From contig NZ_JAPELY010000002.1 in the NCBI RefSeq assembly GCF_026343295.1, positions 1,178,001 through 1,242,000 on the forward strand: a stretch of 64,000 bases of DNA, read 5' to 3'. Within the stretch, counting starts at the first letter, position 1; every line of letters begins with the position of its first letter. A model generated the notes under the pieces. It had not been told where the DNA came from, made no database searches, and saw only the letters and a program-made list of their open reading frames with translations. The position numbers and the translations under genes were made by a program. This document shows, piece after piece, positions 49,262 to 58,496 of this stretch. Source of the stretch: Streptomyces sp. NBC_00083 (GTDB lineage: Bacteria; Actinomycetota; Actinomycetes; Streptomycetales; Streptomycetaceae).

Positions 49262-50680
49262 GTGACCAGTACCGCGCAGGCGCAGGCGTCCGGAGGCGGC
49301 CACACCGCACCGGACCACCTCGGCCATGTCATCTTCATCACGGCGGCGGCCGCGATGGGCGGCTTCCTCTTCGGCTACGACAGTTCCGTGATCAACGGCG
49401 CCGTAGAGGCGATCCGCGACCGGTACTCCATCGGCTCGGGAACGCTCGCCCAGGTCATCGCCATCGCCCTCATCGGCTGTGCGATCGGCGCCGCCACCGC
49501 CGGCCGGATCGCCGACCGCATCGGACGCATCCGCTGCATGCAGATCGCGGCGGTCCTCTTCACCATCAGCGCCGTCGGCTCCGCGCTGCCGTTCGCGCTG
49601 TGGGACCTCGCCTTCTGGCGGATCATCGGCGGCTTCGCCATCGGCATGGCCTCCGTCATCGGCCCGGCCTACATCGCCGAGGTCGCCCCGCCCGCCTACC
49701 GCGGCCGGCTCGGCTCCTTCCAGCAGGCCGCCATCGTCATCGGCATCGCGATCTCCCAGCTCGTCAACTGGGGCATCCTCAACGCCGCCAACGGCGACCA
49801 GCGCGGCAAGCTCCTGGGCATCGAGGCCTGGCAGGTCATGCTCGGCGTGATGGTCATCCCGGCCATCCTGTACGGGCTGCTCTCCTTCGCCATCCCCGAG
49901 TCCCCGCGCTTCCTGATCTCGGTCGGCCGCGAGGCGGACGCCAAGAAGGTGCTCGCCGACGTCGAGAGCAAGGACGTCGACCTCGACGCCCGCGTCGCCG
50001 AGATCGAGCACGCGATGAGGTCCGAACACAAGTCGAGCTTCAAGGACCTGCTCGGCTCCAGGATGGGCTTCCTGCCCATCGTCTGGGTCGGCATCGGCCT
50101 CTCGGTCTTCCAGCAGCTCGTCGGCATCAACGTCGCGTTCTACTACTCCTCGACGCTGTGGCAGTCCGTCGGCATCGACCCGTCGAGCTCGTTCTTCTAC
50201 TCGTTCACCACGTCGATCATCAACATCATCGGCACGGTGATCGCGATGGTCCTGGTCGACCGGGTCGGCCGCAAGCCGCTCGCTCTCGTCGGCTCCATCG
50301 GCATGGCGATCGCCCTCGCGGTCGAGGCCTGGGCGTTCTCGGCCCACCTCGTCGACGGCAAACTCCCCAACACCGAGGGCGTGGTGGCCCTGATCGCCGC
50401 CCACGTCTTCGTGCTCTTCTTCGCCCTGTCGTGGGGCGTGGTGGTCTGGGTCTTCCTCGGCGAGATGTTCCCCAACCGGATCCGCGCCGCCGCCCTCGGT
50501 GTCGCCGCGGCCGCGCAGTGGATCGCCAACTGGGCCATCACCGCGAGCTTCCCGAGCCTGTCGGACTGGAACCTGTCCGGCACGTACATCATCTACGCGA
50601 TCTTCGCCGCGCTCTCGATCCCCTTCGTGCTCCGGTACGTCAAGGAGACCAAGGGCAAGGCGTTGGAGGAGATGGGCTAA
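49262..50680 (+). CDS. glcP: MFS sugar (glucose) permease
   Basis: A 472-aa 12-TM sugar:H+ symporter of the MFS sugar porter family. GRIADRIGRIR after TM2, PESPRFL after TM6, VFQQLVGINVAFYYSS in TM7, DRVGRKPL after TM8, and KETKGKALEEM at the C-terminus are classic. Location after smc and remembered sequence match the main Streptomyces glucose permease GlcP. GTG at 49262 follows AGGAG. The upstream repeats fit sugar-dependent control. Confidence 0.9.
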   Translation: MTSTAQAQASGGGHTAPDHLGHVIFITAAAAMGGFLFGYDSSVINGAVEAIRDRYSIGSGTLAQVIAIALIGCAIGAATAGRIADRIGRIRCMQIAAVLFTISAVGSALPFALWDLAFWRIIGGFAIGMASVIGPAYIAEVAPPAYRGRLGSFQQAAIVIGIAISQLVNWGILNAANGDQRGKLLGIEAWQVMLGVMVIPAILYGLLSFAIPESPRFLISVGREADAKKVLADVESKDVDLDARVAEIEHAMRSEHKSSFKDLLGSRMGFLPIVWVGIGLSVFQQLVGINVAFYYSSTLWQSVGIDPSSSFFYSFTTSIINIIGTVIAMVLVDRVGRKPLALVGSIGMAIALAVEAWAFSAHLVDGKLPNTEGVVALIAAHVFVLFFALSWGVVVWVFLGEMFPNRIRAAALGVAAAAQWIANWAITASFPSLSDWNLSGTYIIYAIFAALSIPFVLRYVKETKGKALEEMG

Positions 50681-50702
50681 TCCCCGCTGTCCCTCTCCTC
50701 TC

Positions 50703-50745
50703 ACCCAACCGCCCCGGCTCGCCCATCGAGCCGGGGCGGTTGGGT
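50703..50745 (+). terminator. glcP terminator
   Basis: Perfect 19-bp stem (50703-50721 with 50727-50745), CCCAT loop and a weak T-tail. Confidence 0.9.
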
Positions 50746-50793
50746 TCGGTACGGAGTTCCCGCTTCCGGGAGGTCCGTGTCACCCTCCCGACC

Positions 50794-51171
50794 ATGGAAA
50801 GACAGACCAATCTCCCGCTCGTCGCCGCCATACTCGTGGCCGTGGGCGCCGCCGTGCTGCTCCCCGGGATATCGCTGCGCGAAGACGCCTCGCCCGTCCT
50901 GGGGTTCGTCCTCACGGGCATGGTGTTCGCCATCGTCAACCAGCTGATCTCGTTCTATCCGAGCGACATCCGGACCAGTCCGCCGGCCATGATCCTTATC
51001 CTCTGGGCCGGCGGCATCGTCCAGGACACGCTGGTGTGGCTGCTCGCGGAATGGGTGGGCGGGAAGCTGGACGGGTACGAGGTCGACGGCTTCGGCACGG
51101 CGCTTCTCGGCGGCGTCATCGTCCGAACGGTGACCCTGGCGCTCCTGGCCCTGAAGCCCAGCACCACCTGA
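50794..51171 (+). CDS. Small integral membrane protein, unknown function
   Basis: A 125-aa protein with four hydrophobic segments (about residues 8-24, 34-52, 65-84 and 100-118). ATG at 50794 lacks a strong ribosome site. The overall plan resembles small holin-like/phage_holin_4-type membrane proteins, but no diagnostic motif is seen. It lies just after the glcP terminator and before a repeat-rich spacer. Confidence 0.65.
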   Translation: MERQTNLPLVAAILVAVGAAVLLPGISLREDASPVLGFVLTGMVFAIVNQLISFYPSDIRTSPPAMILILWAGGIVQDTLVWLLAEWVGGKLDGYEVDGFGTALLGGVIVRTVTLALLALKPSTT

Positions 51172-51574
51172 CCCCCATGGCTCGGCCCCGACCCCGTTCA
51201 GCCCTGAACGCCGCTCGTCCTCAATCGCCGGACGGGCTGGGGATGTGCATGCCGCCCGGCATCGATCCCGCCGGGGCGCGGGGCTGTGACTGTGCGCGGC
51301 TCTGCCGCGGTGGGCGCGATACCGGGTGCCCTACAGGGGCGCGGGGAACTGCGCGGGACGCGGGCACGGTCCGCAGCTGTAGGGCGGGGTTGCCTGGGGC
51401 TCCGCCCCAGACCCCGTTCGCGCCTTGCGGGTGCTCGTCCTCAATGGCCGGACGGGCTGAGGATGCGCATGCCGCCCGGCACCAGTGCCGCCAGGGGCGC
51501 GGGGAACTGCGCGAAGCCGGGATGCGCTGGGGATGCTGCTCGCGGCCAGTCCTGCCAAGGGCGCCGGCTCCTCG
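51172..51574. repeat. Repeat-rich intergenic spacer
   Basis: 403 bp without a gene. It holds two similar modules, about 51200-51300 and 51425-51515, each containing GCTCGTCCTCAAT[CG]GCCGGACGGGCTG, then GGATG-GCATGCCGCCCGGCA. The element GGGGCGCGGGGAACTGCGC is present at 51336 and 51494 (see 4546). A CTGGGGC/GCCCCAG hairpin is at 51394-51410. These look like dispersed Streptomyces intergenic elements partly duplicated in tandem. Confidence 0.65.
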
Positions 51575-52546
51575 CTAAGCGGGGCGCTCCGGCAGTACCC
51601 GTTCGCAGAACAGGTGCAGGCTCCGCCACCCCTCGTCCACCGGCATCCCTCCGCACAGCGGATGAAGGACCAGGCTGTCGGCGTCGAGGGACGCGCACTC
51701 CTCCGGGGTCACCACCCGGTACACCCCCTCCGCGCGCAGCTCCGCCACCGTCGTCGCCCCCGACTTCACCGCGGAGCGGATGTCCTTGGACTGCCAGGAC
51801 GCGTACATCCGCGCCTCGTGCAGGAAGTGCTCGCCGTACTCCGCCCACGTCCGGTCCGGGTCCTCGCTGATGTGCAGCAGGGGCGTCGCCGCCGCCGGCA
51901 TCATGCAGAAGCCCTCGGTCCCGTACTCGGCGCGCTTCTCGTCGTAGTACGCCGCGAGTTCCGGCAGGTGCGCGCTCGGGAAGAACGGCAGCCCGAGCCG
52001 CGCCGCGCGGTTCGCGGCGGCCCGCGACGAACCGCCGACCAGGAGCATCGGATGCGGCTCGGTGAACGGCCGCGGCGTGACGCGCACCCGGCGGCCCCGG
52101 AACGTGAACTCCTCGCCGCTCCACGCCTTCAGGAGCGTTTCCAGCAGCTCGTCCTGGAGCTTGCCGCGCCGCCCCCACTCCACGCCCTGCTGCTCGTACT
52201 CGGCGGGCCGGTAGCCGATCCCCGAGACCGTCACCAGACGGCCCCCGCTCACGAGGTCGAGCACCGCGATGTCCTCGGCCAGGCGCAGCGGGTCGTACAG
52301 CGGCCCGATGATCGCCGAGACCGTCACCGCGATGCGGCGCGTCGCGCCGAAGACCGCGCCCGCGAAGGCGAAGGGAGAGGGCAGCCAGTTGTTGTCCGTG
52401 CCGTGGTGCTCCTCGGTCTGGACGGTGTCGACGCCCCGGTCGTCGGCGTACGCCGCCATCTCCAGGGCCGCCCGGTAGCGGGCGGAGAGCGACCGGGCGG
52501 TGGCGTCCGGGTCCACCAGGTTCATGCGGACGACCGTGAACGGCAT
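51575..52546 (-). CDS. LLM-class flavin-dependent oxidoreductase
   Basis: A 323-aa luciferase-like TIM-barrel oxidoreductase using FMN or F420. The segment TVQTEEHHGTDNN near residue 40, DLVSGGRLVTVSGIGYRP near 100, and PMLLVGGSSRAAANRAARLG near 165 are typical. The substrate is unknown. It is the second gene after the NCS1 permease on the same strand, 72 bp apart, so import and oxidation of a heterocycle could be linked. This pair is absent from the core gene order I recall around ftsY. Confidence 0.85.
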   Translation of the reverse strand: MPFTVVRMNLVDPDATARSLSARYRAALEMAAYADDRGVDTVQTEEHHGTDNNWLPSPFAFAGAVFGATRRIAVTVSAIIGPLYDPLRLAEDIAVLDLVSGGRLVTVSGIGYRPAEYEQQGVEWGRRGKLQDELLETLLKAWSGEEFTFRGRRVRVTPRPFTEPHPMLLVGGSSRAAANRAARLGLPFFPSAHLPELAAYYDEKRAEYGTEGFCMMPAAATPLLHISEDPDRTWAEYGEHFLHEARMYASWQSKDIRSAVKSGATTVAELRAEGVYRVVTPEECASLDADSLVLHPLCGGMPVDEGWRSLHLFCERVLPERPA

Positions 52547-52618
52547 GAGAAGTCCCCCTCCACCGAGCGGGTTCCGTGGGGGAACCCCGGGCGAAGGGGG
52601 ACGGTAGCTGACGAGGCG

Positions 52619-54073
52619 TCAGACAGCCAGGCTTTCGGCGGACTCGGTGGTCTCGGCGGGCTCGGCCCGGACCACCGGAGGCTTGGGCAGCGCCATGTAC
52701 AGCAGCCCGGAGACCACGATGGTGGCGACCCAGCCGAGGCCGTACTCGCCGATCGGGTTGTTGGCGGAGAGCGGCCCGGTGAACCAGTCGGACTTGGTGA
52801 ACATCAGGCCGCCGAGCAGGCCCACCGCCCAGGCGACGACCGCGGCGGGGGAGAACCCGCCCTTGTACCAGTAGGCACTGGTACGGCCGGTGTCGAGCAG
52901 CGCCTTCGGGTCGTACTCCGTGCGGCGCAGCATGTCCGCGCCGAACACGCCGACCCAGGCCGAGAAGGCGACGGCGAGCAGGGAGAGGAAGGCGATGAAT
53001 GAGCCCATGAAGCTGGTGGCGACCAGCATCAGGATGCCGCCGAACACCAGCGAGATGACCGCGTTGACGGAGACCGCCCAGTGCCGCGGGATCTTGAAGC
53101 CGAGGGTCTGCGCGGTGAAGCCCGCCGAGTACATCGACATCGAGTTGATCAGGAGCATGCCGACGATCGCGATCAGCAGGTACGGCACCGCGATCCACAG
53201 CGGCAGGATCTCGCCGAGGAAGGAGACCGGGTCGGCGGCGGAGGCCAGGTCCGGCGTGGAGACGGCCATGACCGCGCCCATCAGGACCATCGGGAGCACC
53301 ACGATCCCGGCGCCGCCGATGGAGTTGCCGACGATCGCCTTCGCGGACGCGGTACGCGGCAGGTAGCGGGCGAAGTCGGGGGCGGACGGGATCCAGCTGA
53401 CGCCGCCCGCGGCGATCATGCCGGTGCCCGCGACCACCAGGGAGGTCTTGCCGGCCGGCTGGTGGAAGACGGCGGACCAGTCGGTGTTCATGACCAGGTA
53501 GACCAGGACCAGCACCGAGAACGCGCCGAACAGGAACGTCGCGTACTTGTTGCACTTCTGCACGACGTGGATGCCGAGACCCGAGATCGCGAAGGTGATG
53601 ACCACGAAGACGGCGAGCGTGACGATGATCAGGAACGTGTTGCTCTTGATCCCGAAGAGGATGTCGAGCACGGTCAGCACCGCATAGGCGCCGGTCACCG
53701 CGTTGATGGTCTCCCAGCCCCAGCGCGCCACCCAGATCAGTGAACCGGGCAGCAGGTTGCCGCGCTGGCCGAACACCGCTCGCGACAGGGCCATGCCGGG
53801 GGCGCCGCCGCGCTTGCCGGCGATCCCGATCAGACCGACCAGGCCGTACGAGAGAATGGGCGCGGCCACGGCGACGATGAGCGCCTGCCAGAAGTTGAGC
53901 TTGTACGCGACGACGAGGCTGGCGCCCATGGTGAGCAGCAGCACGCTGATGTTGGCGGCGACCCAGGTGGGGAACAGCTCGCGGGTTCTCGCGGTGCGCT
54001 CCGCGTCCGGCACCGGCTCAAGGCCGTGTGTTTCCAGGGCGCTCTGCGCTTCGTCGGTGGTGCCTGTGTTCAT
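52619..54073 (-). CDS. codB: NCS1-family cytosine/purine permease
   Basis: A 484-aa transporter with 12 predicted TM helices. The NCS1 features are the FPTWVAANISVLLL segment in TM1, ALSRAVFGQRG with WETINA downstream, and SWIPSAPDFARYLP after TM6. It imports cytosine, uracil, allantoin, hydantoin or a related base with H+ or Na+; the substrate is not fixed by the motifs seen. The C-terminal tail ends in TTESAESLAV. It is divergent from ftsY. The codB symbol is by family similarity only. Confidence 0.82.
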   Translation of the reverse strand: MNTGTTDEAQSALETHGLEPVPDAERTARTRELFPTWVAANISVLLLTMGASLVVAYKLNFWQALIVAVAAPILSYGLVGLIGIAGKRGGAPGMALSRAVFGQRGNLLPGSLIWVARWGWETINAVTGAYAVLTVLDILFGIKSNTFLIIVTLAVFVVITFAISGLGIHVVQKCNKYATFLFGAFSVLVLVYLVMNTDWSAVFHQPAGKTSLVVAGTGMIAAGGVSWIPSAPDFARYLPRTASAKAIVGNSIGGAGIVVLPMVLMGAVMAVSTPDLASAADPVSFLGEILPLWIAVPYLLIAIVGMLLINSMSMYSAGFTAQTLGFKIPRHWAVSVNAVISLVFGGILMLVATSFMGSFIAFLSLLAVAFSAWVGVFGADMLRRTEYDPKALLDTGRTSAYWYKGGFSPAAVVAWAVGLLGGLMFTKSDWFTGPLSANNPIGEYGLGWVATIVVSGLLYMALPKPPVVRAEPAETTESAESLAV

Positions 54074-54266
54074 GGGGGTGGAGTTCCGTGCCTCTCGCTC
54101 GGCTCGACGCTGAGCCGGTGGGGGTAGTCGAAGGGGACTCTACGCGCGTTGATGCGCCCACCTCTATCGTACTTTAATCCGACACCTGCCCCATAATTCC
54201 GTTCCGTACTCGGAGGAACCCACAAACTGGGTTCTCCCGCTGCCCATACCCGATACTGGGACGGTT

Positions 54267-55472
54267 ATGGAATTCGTCATCCTTGCTGTAGTCATCGCCC
54301 TGGTCGCGGTCGGCGCGATCAGCGGGCTCGTGGTCAGCAGCCGCAAGAAGAAGCAGCTGCCGCCCACCGCGCCGCCGAGCACGCCGACCATCACAGCCCC
54401 GCCCGCCGAGCCTCAGGTCGGTGAGGACGCCGCGGAGACGGCGCAGGAACCGCGCCGCACCATCGAGGAGGTCGGCCTTCCCGAGGCGCCCGCCACCCCG
54501 GTCGTCATCGAGGAGCCGGTCGTCGAGGCGCCGGCGCTCGATGTGCCCGAGCCGACCGCGGGCCGGCTCGTCCGGCTGCGGGCCCGCCTCGCCCGCTCGC
54601 AGAACTCGCTCGGCAAGGGGCTGCTCACCCTGCTCTCCCGCGAGCACCTCGACGAGGACACCTGGGAGGAGATCGAGGACACCCTGCTCACCGCCGACGT
54701 CGGCGTCGCGCCCACCCAGGAGCTGGTCGACCGGCTCCGCGAGCGCGTCAAGGTGCTCGGCACCCGCACCCCCGACGAGCTGCGCACCCTGCTGCGCGAA
54801 GAGCTCCTCACCCTGCTCAACCCCGACTTCGACCGCGAGGTCAGGACCGAGGGCGGCGAGACCGTCCCCGGCGTCGTGATGGTCGTCGGTGTCAACGGCA
54901 CCGGCAAGACCACCACCACCGGCAAGCTCGCCCGTGTCCTGGTCGCCGACGGCAAGTCCGTGGTGCTCGGCGCGGCCGACACCTTCCGCGCCGCCGCCGC
55001 CGACCAGCTGCAGACCTGGGGCGAGCGCGTGGGCGCCCGCACCGTGCGCGGCCCCGAGGGCGGCGACCCCGCCTCCATCGCGTTCGACGCCGTCAAGGAG
55101 GGCATCGCCGAGGGCGCCGACGTCGTCCTCATCGACACCGCCGGCCGGCTGCACACCAAGACCGGGCTCATGGACGAGCTCGGCAAGGTCAAGCGCGTCG
55201 TCGAGAAGCACGGCCCGCTCGACGAGATCCTGCTCGTCCTCGACGCCACGACCGGGCAGAACGGCCTGGTCCAGGCCCGCGTGTTCGCCGAGGTGGTCGA
55301 CGTCACCGGCATCGTCCTGACCAAGCTCGACGGCACCGCCAAGGGCGGCATCGTCATCGCCGTCCAGCGCGAACTGGGCGTTCCCGTCAAGCTCGTCGGA
55401 CTCGGCGAGGGCGCGGACGACTTGGCCCCGTTCGAGCCCGAGGCGTTCGTCGACGCGCTGATCGGCGACTAG
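54267..55472 (+). CDS. ftsY: SRP receptor GTPase FtsY
   Basis: A 401-aa SRP receptor. An N-terminal TM segment (about residues 3-24) anchors it, as in other actinobacteria and unlike E. coli. A Pro/Glu-rich linker follows, then the N domain, and the GTPase domain with GVNGTGKTTTTGKLA near residue 211, DTFRAAA, DTAGRL, TKLDGTAKGG. It binds Ffh (encoded at the window end) to hand ribosomes to the Sec translocon. A TACTGG box 7 nt before the ATG suggests a short or absent leader. Confidence 0.97.
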   Translation: MEFVILAVVIALVAVGAISGLVVSSRKKKQLPPTAPPSTPTITAPPAEPQVGEDAAETAQEPRRTIEEVGLPEAPATPVVIEEPVVEAPALDVPEPTAGRLVRLRARLARSQNSLGKGLLTLLSREHLDEDTWEEIEDTLLTADVGVAPTQELVDRLRERVKVLGTRTPDELRTLLREELLTLLNPDFDREVRTEGGETVPGVVMVVGVNGTGKTTTTGKLARVLVADGKSVVLGAADTFRAAAADQLQTWGERVGARTVRGPEGGDPASIAFDAVKEGIAEGADVVLIDTAGRLHTKTGLMDELGKVKRVVEKHGPLDEILLVLDATTGQNGLVQARVFAEVVDVTGIVLTKLDGTAKGGIVIAVQRELGVPVKLVGLGEGADDLAPFEPEAFVDALIGD

Positions 55473-55491
55473 CGCCACCCGATCCGCACCC

Positions 55492-55526
55492 ACGCCCCGC
55501 CGCACCGCTCAGGTGCGGCGGGGCGT
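55492..55526. terminator. Bidirectional terminator ftsY/prim-pol gene
   Basis: Perfect 15-bp stem (ACGCCCCGCCGCACC and its complement) with a GCTCA loop. Confidence 0.85.
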
Positions 55527-55554
55527 TCGCGTGGCCGGGCCGGGCCGGGGGCGG

Positions 55555-56220
55555 CTAAGCGGCGGAGCGGTGGCAGATGTAGGCGAGTGTGCCGAGCAGC
55601 AGGCGGGCCTGCGGGGGGCGGGTCGCGGTGTCGAGGGAGGGCGGGCGCAGCCAGTTCACCTCGCCCGAGGGCGGCGCCGGTACGTAACTGCCGCGCGGCG
55701 GGCAGCGCAGGTCGAGGACCGCGTCGTCCCAGCCCATCCGGTAGAGCAGCCCGGGAAGTTCGCCGGAGGCGCCCGGGGCCACATAGAAGTGGGTGCGCCC
55801 GGTGGGCGTCGAGGACACCGGGCCCAGCGGAAGCCCCATGCGCTCCAGCCGCACCAGGGCCCGCCGCCCGGCGGGGGCCGCCACGTCCAGGACGTCGAAG
55901 CTCCGCCCGACCGGCAGCAGCACCGCCGCGCCCGGACATCGCGACCACGCCTCCGTCACCTCGTCGAGCGTGGCGCCCGCCGCGACCTCCGGTGCGAAGG
56001 AGAGCGGATGCGCGCCCGGCGCCGTACAGGAGGAACTGCCGCAGGAGCACTCGCCGTTCAGGGCGCGGGCGCCCGGAGCGACGTCCCAGCCCCACAGGCC
56101 GGTGTACTCGGCCACCGCGGTGACCTCGCTCGTGCGCGACATCCGTGCGGAGCGGCCGCGGCGCCAGGAGCCGGGCCCGGTCTCCCTGATTCCCCGGCTG
56201 CCGCCGATCGTGAAGCCCAT
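55555..56220 (-). CDS. Bifunctional primase/polymerase (prim-pol) domain protein
   Basis: A 221-aa protein resembling the stand-alone N-terminal prim-pol domains common in actinobacteria. CSCGSSSCTAPGAHPLSF contains the conserved Cys-rich zinc-like knuckle and the GAHP motif. LPVGRSFDVLDV holds the DVxD-like acidic motif, although the second Asp is within DVLDV. PTGRTHFYVAP follows. Many such paralogues may be catalytically altered. It is divergent from nsdA across a 461-bp gap. Function not established. Confidence 0.78.
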   Translation of the reverse strand: MGFTIGGSRGIRETGPGSWRRGRSARMSRTSEVTAVAEYTGLWGWDVAPGARALNGECSCGSSSCTAPGAHPLSFAPEVAAGATLDEVTEAWSRCPGAAVLLPVGRSFDVLDVAAPAGRRALVRLERMGLPLGPVSSTPTGRTHFYVAPGASGELPGLLYRMGWDDAVLDLRCPPRGSYVPAPPSGEVNWLRPPSLDTATRPPQARLLLGTLAYICHRSAA

Positions 56221-56681
56221 GCCCCCTCCAACGGGTCTGCCGCGTCCGTGGTTACGACGCCAGTGACATAGTCGTGACGATCCGGAGTTTTCCCGTCACA
56301 TTCCGTCTCCGCCAGGTCGGACACGGTCGTGAAAGGGGTGGTGCGATGTGCGCCGTGCGCCCCGGCTCACTCCGCTCCACCCGACGCTGATCGTCATGTG
56401 TCAAGTGAATCGCGCCTGGCCGCAGGGGAGTTCATTCGAAGGGGTGGCGAATGGTGGCGTTTCCTCAATCGCCATGGCCGGACGGGTGATCGTAGGATTA
56501 CTGTCGGTGCACGGACCTGGGGGGTATACGCACCCGCGGGTATGCCGGGGGCAAGCCGGTTTCCGGTCCGAGCGGGTGCAACCGCGGGACAGGAGGCCCA
56601 ACTAGCGGCATTCTGATAGGGGTTCGCGCAATCGACGCACGACCGACGCACATGAGGCTTCAGCAGATTGGGGGCGTCCCA
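56221..56681. other. Divergent promoter region of prim-pol gene and nsdA
   Basis: No convincing gene in 461 bp. The stretch 56400-56640 is less GC-rich and should hold the nsdA promoter; TAGGAT at about 56493-56498 is a -10 candidate without a clear -35. A string resembling the intergenic repeat (TCAATCGCC...GGACGGG) is at about 56465-56487. No strong hairpin was seen. Confidence 0.4.
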
Positions 56682-58157
56682 GTGGGCGGCAGTGGGGCTA
56701 GTGGTACGAGCGCCGGCAAGCGCCCCAACGAGCAGCTGAGTTCGTGGTTCGTACGGAGCGGCTGGTCCAAGGGCGAGTTGGCGCGCCAGGTCAACCGCCG
56801 GGCACGCCAGATGGGCGCGCACCACATCAGCACCGACACCTCCCGCGTCCGGCGCTGGCTCGACGGCGAGATGCCGCGCGAGCCGATTCCCCGGATCCTC
56901 TCGGAGCTGTTCTCCGAGCGCTTCGGCAGCGTGGTCGCCATCGAGGACCTGGGCCTGCGCCAGGCCCACCAGTCGCCCTCCGTGTCCGGTGTCGACCTGC
57001 CCTGGGCCGGACCCCAGACGGTGTCGCTGCTCAGCGAGTTCTCCCGCAGCGACCTGATGCTCGCCCGGCGCGGCTTCCTCGGCACCTCCCTGATGCTCGC
57101 CGCGGGGCCCTCCCTGATCGAACCCATGCAGCGCTGGCTCGTGCCGTCCCTGGCGAGCGAGCCGGGACCGCCCGAGACCGCCGCGAGCGCCCGCCGCCCC
57201 TCCCGGCTCTCCCGGCCCGAGCTGGAGCTCCTCGAATCCACCACCGCCATGTTCCGTCAGTGGGACGCGCAGAGCGGCGGGGGACTGCGCCGCAAGGCCG
57301 TGGTCGGCCAGCTCCACGAGGTCACCGACCTGCTTCAGGAACCCCAGCCGGCCGCCACCTCCAAGCGCCTCTTCAAATGCGCGGCCGAACTCGCCGAACT
57401 CGCCGGCTGGATGAGCTACGACGTGGGCCTCCAGCCCACCGCCCAGAAGTACTTCGTGCTCGCCCTGCACGCCTCCAAGGAAGCGGGCGACAAGCCCCTC
57501 GGCTCGTACATCCTGTCGTCCATGAGCCGCCAGATGATCCACCTCGGCCGACCCGACGACGCGCTCGAACTGATCCACCTCGCCCAGTACGGCAGCCGCG
57601 ACTGCGCGACCGCCCGCACCCAGGCGATGCTGTACGCGATGGAGGCCCGCGCCTACGCCAACATGGGCCAGCCGAGCAAGACCAAGCGGGCCGCGCGGAT
57701 GGCCGAGGACACGTTCGGCGACGCCGGGCTCGACGGCGAGCCGGAGCCCGACTGGATCCGCTTCTTCTCCGAGGCCGAGCTCAACGGCGAGAACGCCCAC
57801 TCCTACCGCGACCTCGCCTATGTGGCCGGCCGCAGCCCCACCTACGCCTCGCTCGCCGAGCCCGTGATGGGCCGGGCCGTCGACCTGTTCGGCAAGGACG
57901 AGGAGCACCAGCGCTCCTACGCCCTCAACCTCATCGGCATGGCCACCGTGCACCTGCTCAAGCGGGAGCCCGAGCAGTCGACGGTCCTCGCCGAGCAGGC
58001 CCTCAGGGTCGCCAAGCGGGTCCGCTCGGAGCGGGTCAACACCCGGCTGCGCAAGACCGTCGACACCGCCGCCCGCGACTTCTCGGACGTCGCGGAGGTG
58101 GTCCGCATGACCGATCTGCTCACCCGGGAGCTGCCCGAGACGGCCGAAGCCGTCTGA
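56682..58157 (+). CDS. nsdA: NsdA, regulator of differentiation and antibiotic production
   Basis: A 491-aa Streptomyces-specific regulator matching NsdA, a negative regulator of sporulation and actinorhodin/undecylprenyl-type antibiotic output. The N-terminal part (SAGKRPNEQLSSWFVRSGWSKGELARQVNRRA) resembles a lambda-type HTH, and the remainder is a TPR-like helical array. GTG at 56682 lies after GGGGGCG; ATG at 56652 would add 10 residues but has no site. A segment LMLARRGFLGTSLMLAAG near residue 130 is mildly hydrophobic, but the protein is otherwise soluble. Confidence 0.92.
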   Translation: MGGSGASGTSAGKRPNEQLSSWFVRSGWSKGELARQVNRRARQMGAHHISTDTSRVRRWLDGEMPREPIPRILSELFSERFGSVVAIEDLGLRQAHQSPSVSGVDLPWAGPQTVSLLSEFSRSDLMLARRGFLGTSLMLAAGPSLIEPMQRWLVPSLASEPGPPETAASARRPSRLSRPELELLESTTAMFRQWDAQSGGGLRRKAVVGQLHEVTDLLQEPQPAATSKRLFKCAAELAELAGWMSYDVGLQPTAQKYFVLALHASKEAGDKPLGSYILSSMSRQMIHLGRPDDALELIHLAQYGSRDCATARTQAMLYAMEARAYANMGQPSKTKRAARMAEDTFGDAGLDGEPEPDWIRFFSEAELNGENAHSYRDLAYVAGRSPTYASLAEPVMGRAVDLFGKDEEHQRSYALNLIGMATVHLLKREPEQSTVLAEQALRVAKRVRSERVNTRLRKTVDTAARDFSDVAEVVRMTDLLTRELPETAEAV

Positions 58158-58496
58158 GGGCACCCGACGTCGCCCCCGCGGGCGACGGCATACAAGACGC
58201 CGGCCGCGACCTTCACCCCGTTCTGCCCGACTCGGCTCCCCCACGCCAGGTCAAGCGGGTGAGGCCGCGGCCGGTCCGGTGCCGGCGGCCCCACCGGGAC
58301 GGCCGGCCCACACCCCTCCCGATCCGGCAGTTCACGGGCGCGTAACACGCCCGCCTCCTTCGTCACTGCGGCGAAACATCGTGCGGCATCGACGGAAACC
58401 GCGCTGGGACAACCTCATGGCGCATAACCGGCCACCAGCCAGTTCCCGCCCGAGTAAGGCCCCCGCACGGGCCGTACCGACGACGAGGAGACGCCG
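58158..58496. other. amtB upstream region
   Basis: A 339-bp spacer between nsdA and amtB with no gene. It holds the GlnR box described separately and presumably the amtB promoter. No distinct nsdA terminator was recognised. Confidence 0.5.
58342..58377 (+). promoter_or_regulatory. GlnR binding site of amtB
   Basis: GTCAC-tgcggc-GAAAC at 58362-58377 fits the Streptomyces GlnR consensus gTnAc-N6-GaAAc exactly. A second a-site GTAAC at 58342-58346 lies 20 nt upstream, with a poorer b-site. GlnR activates amtB-glnK-glnD under nitrogen limitation. Confidence 0.85.
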
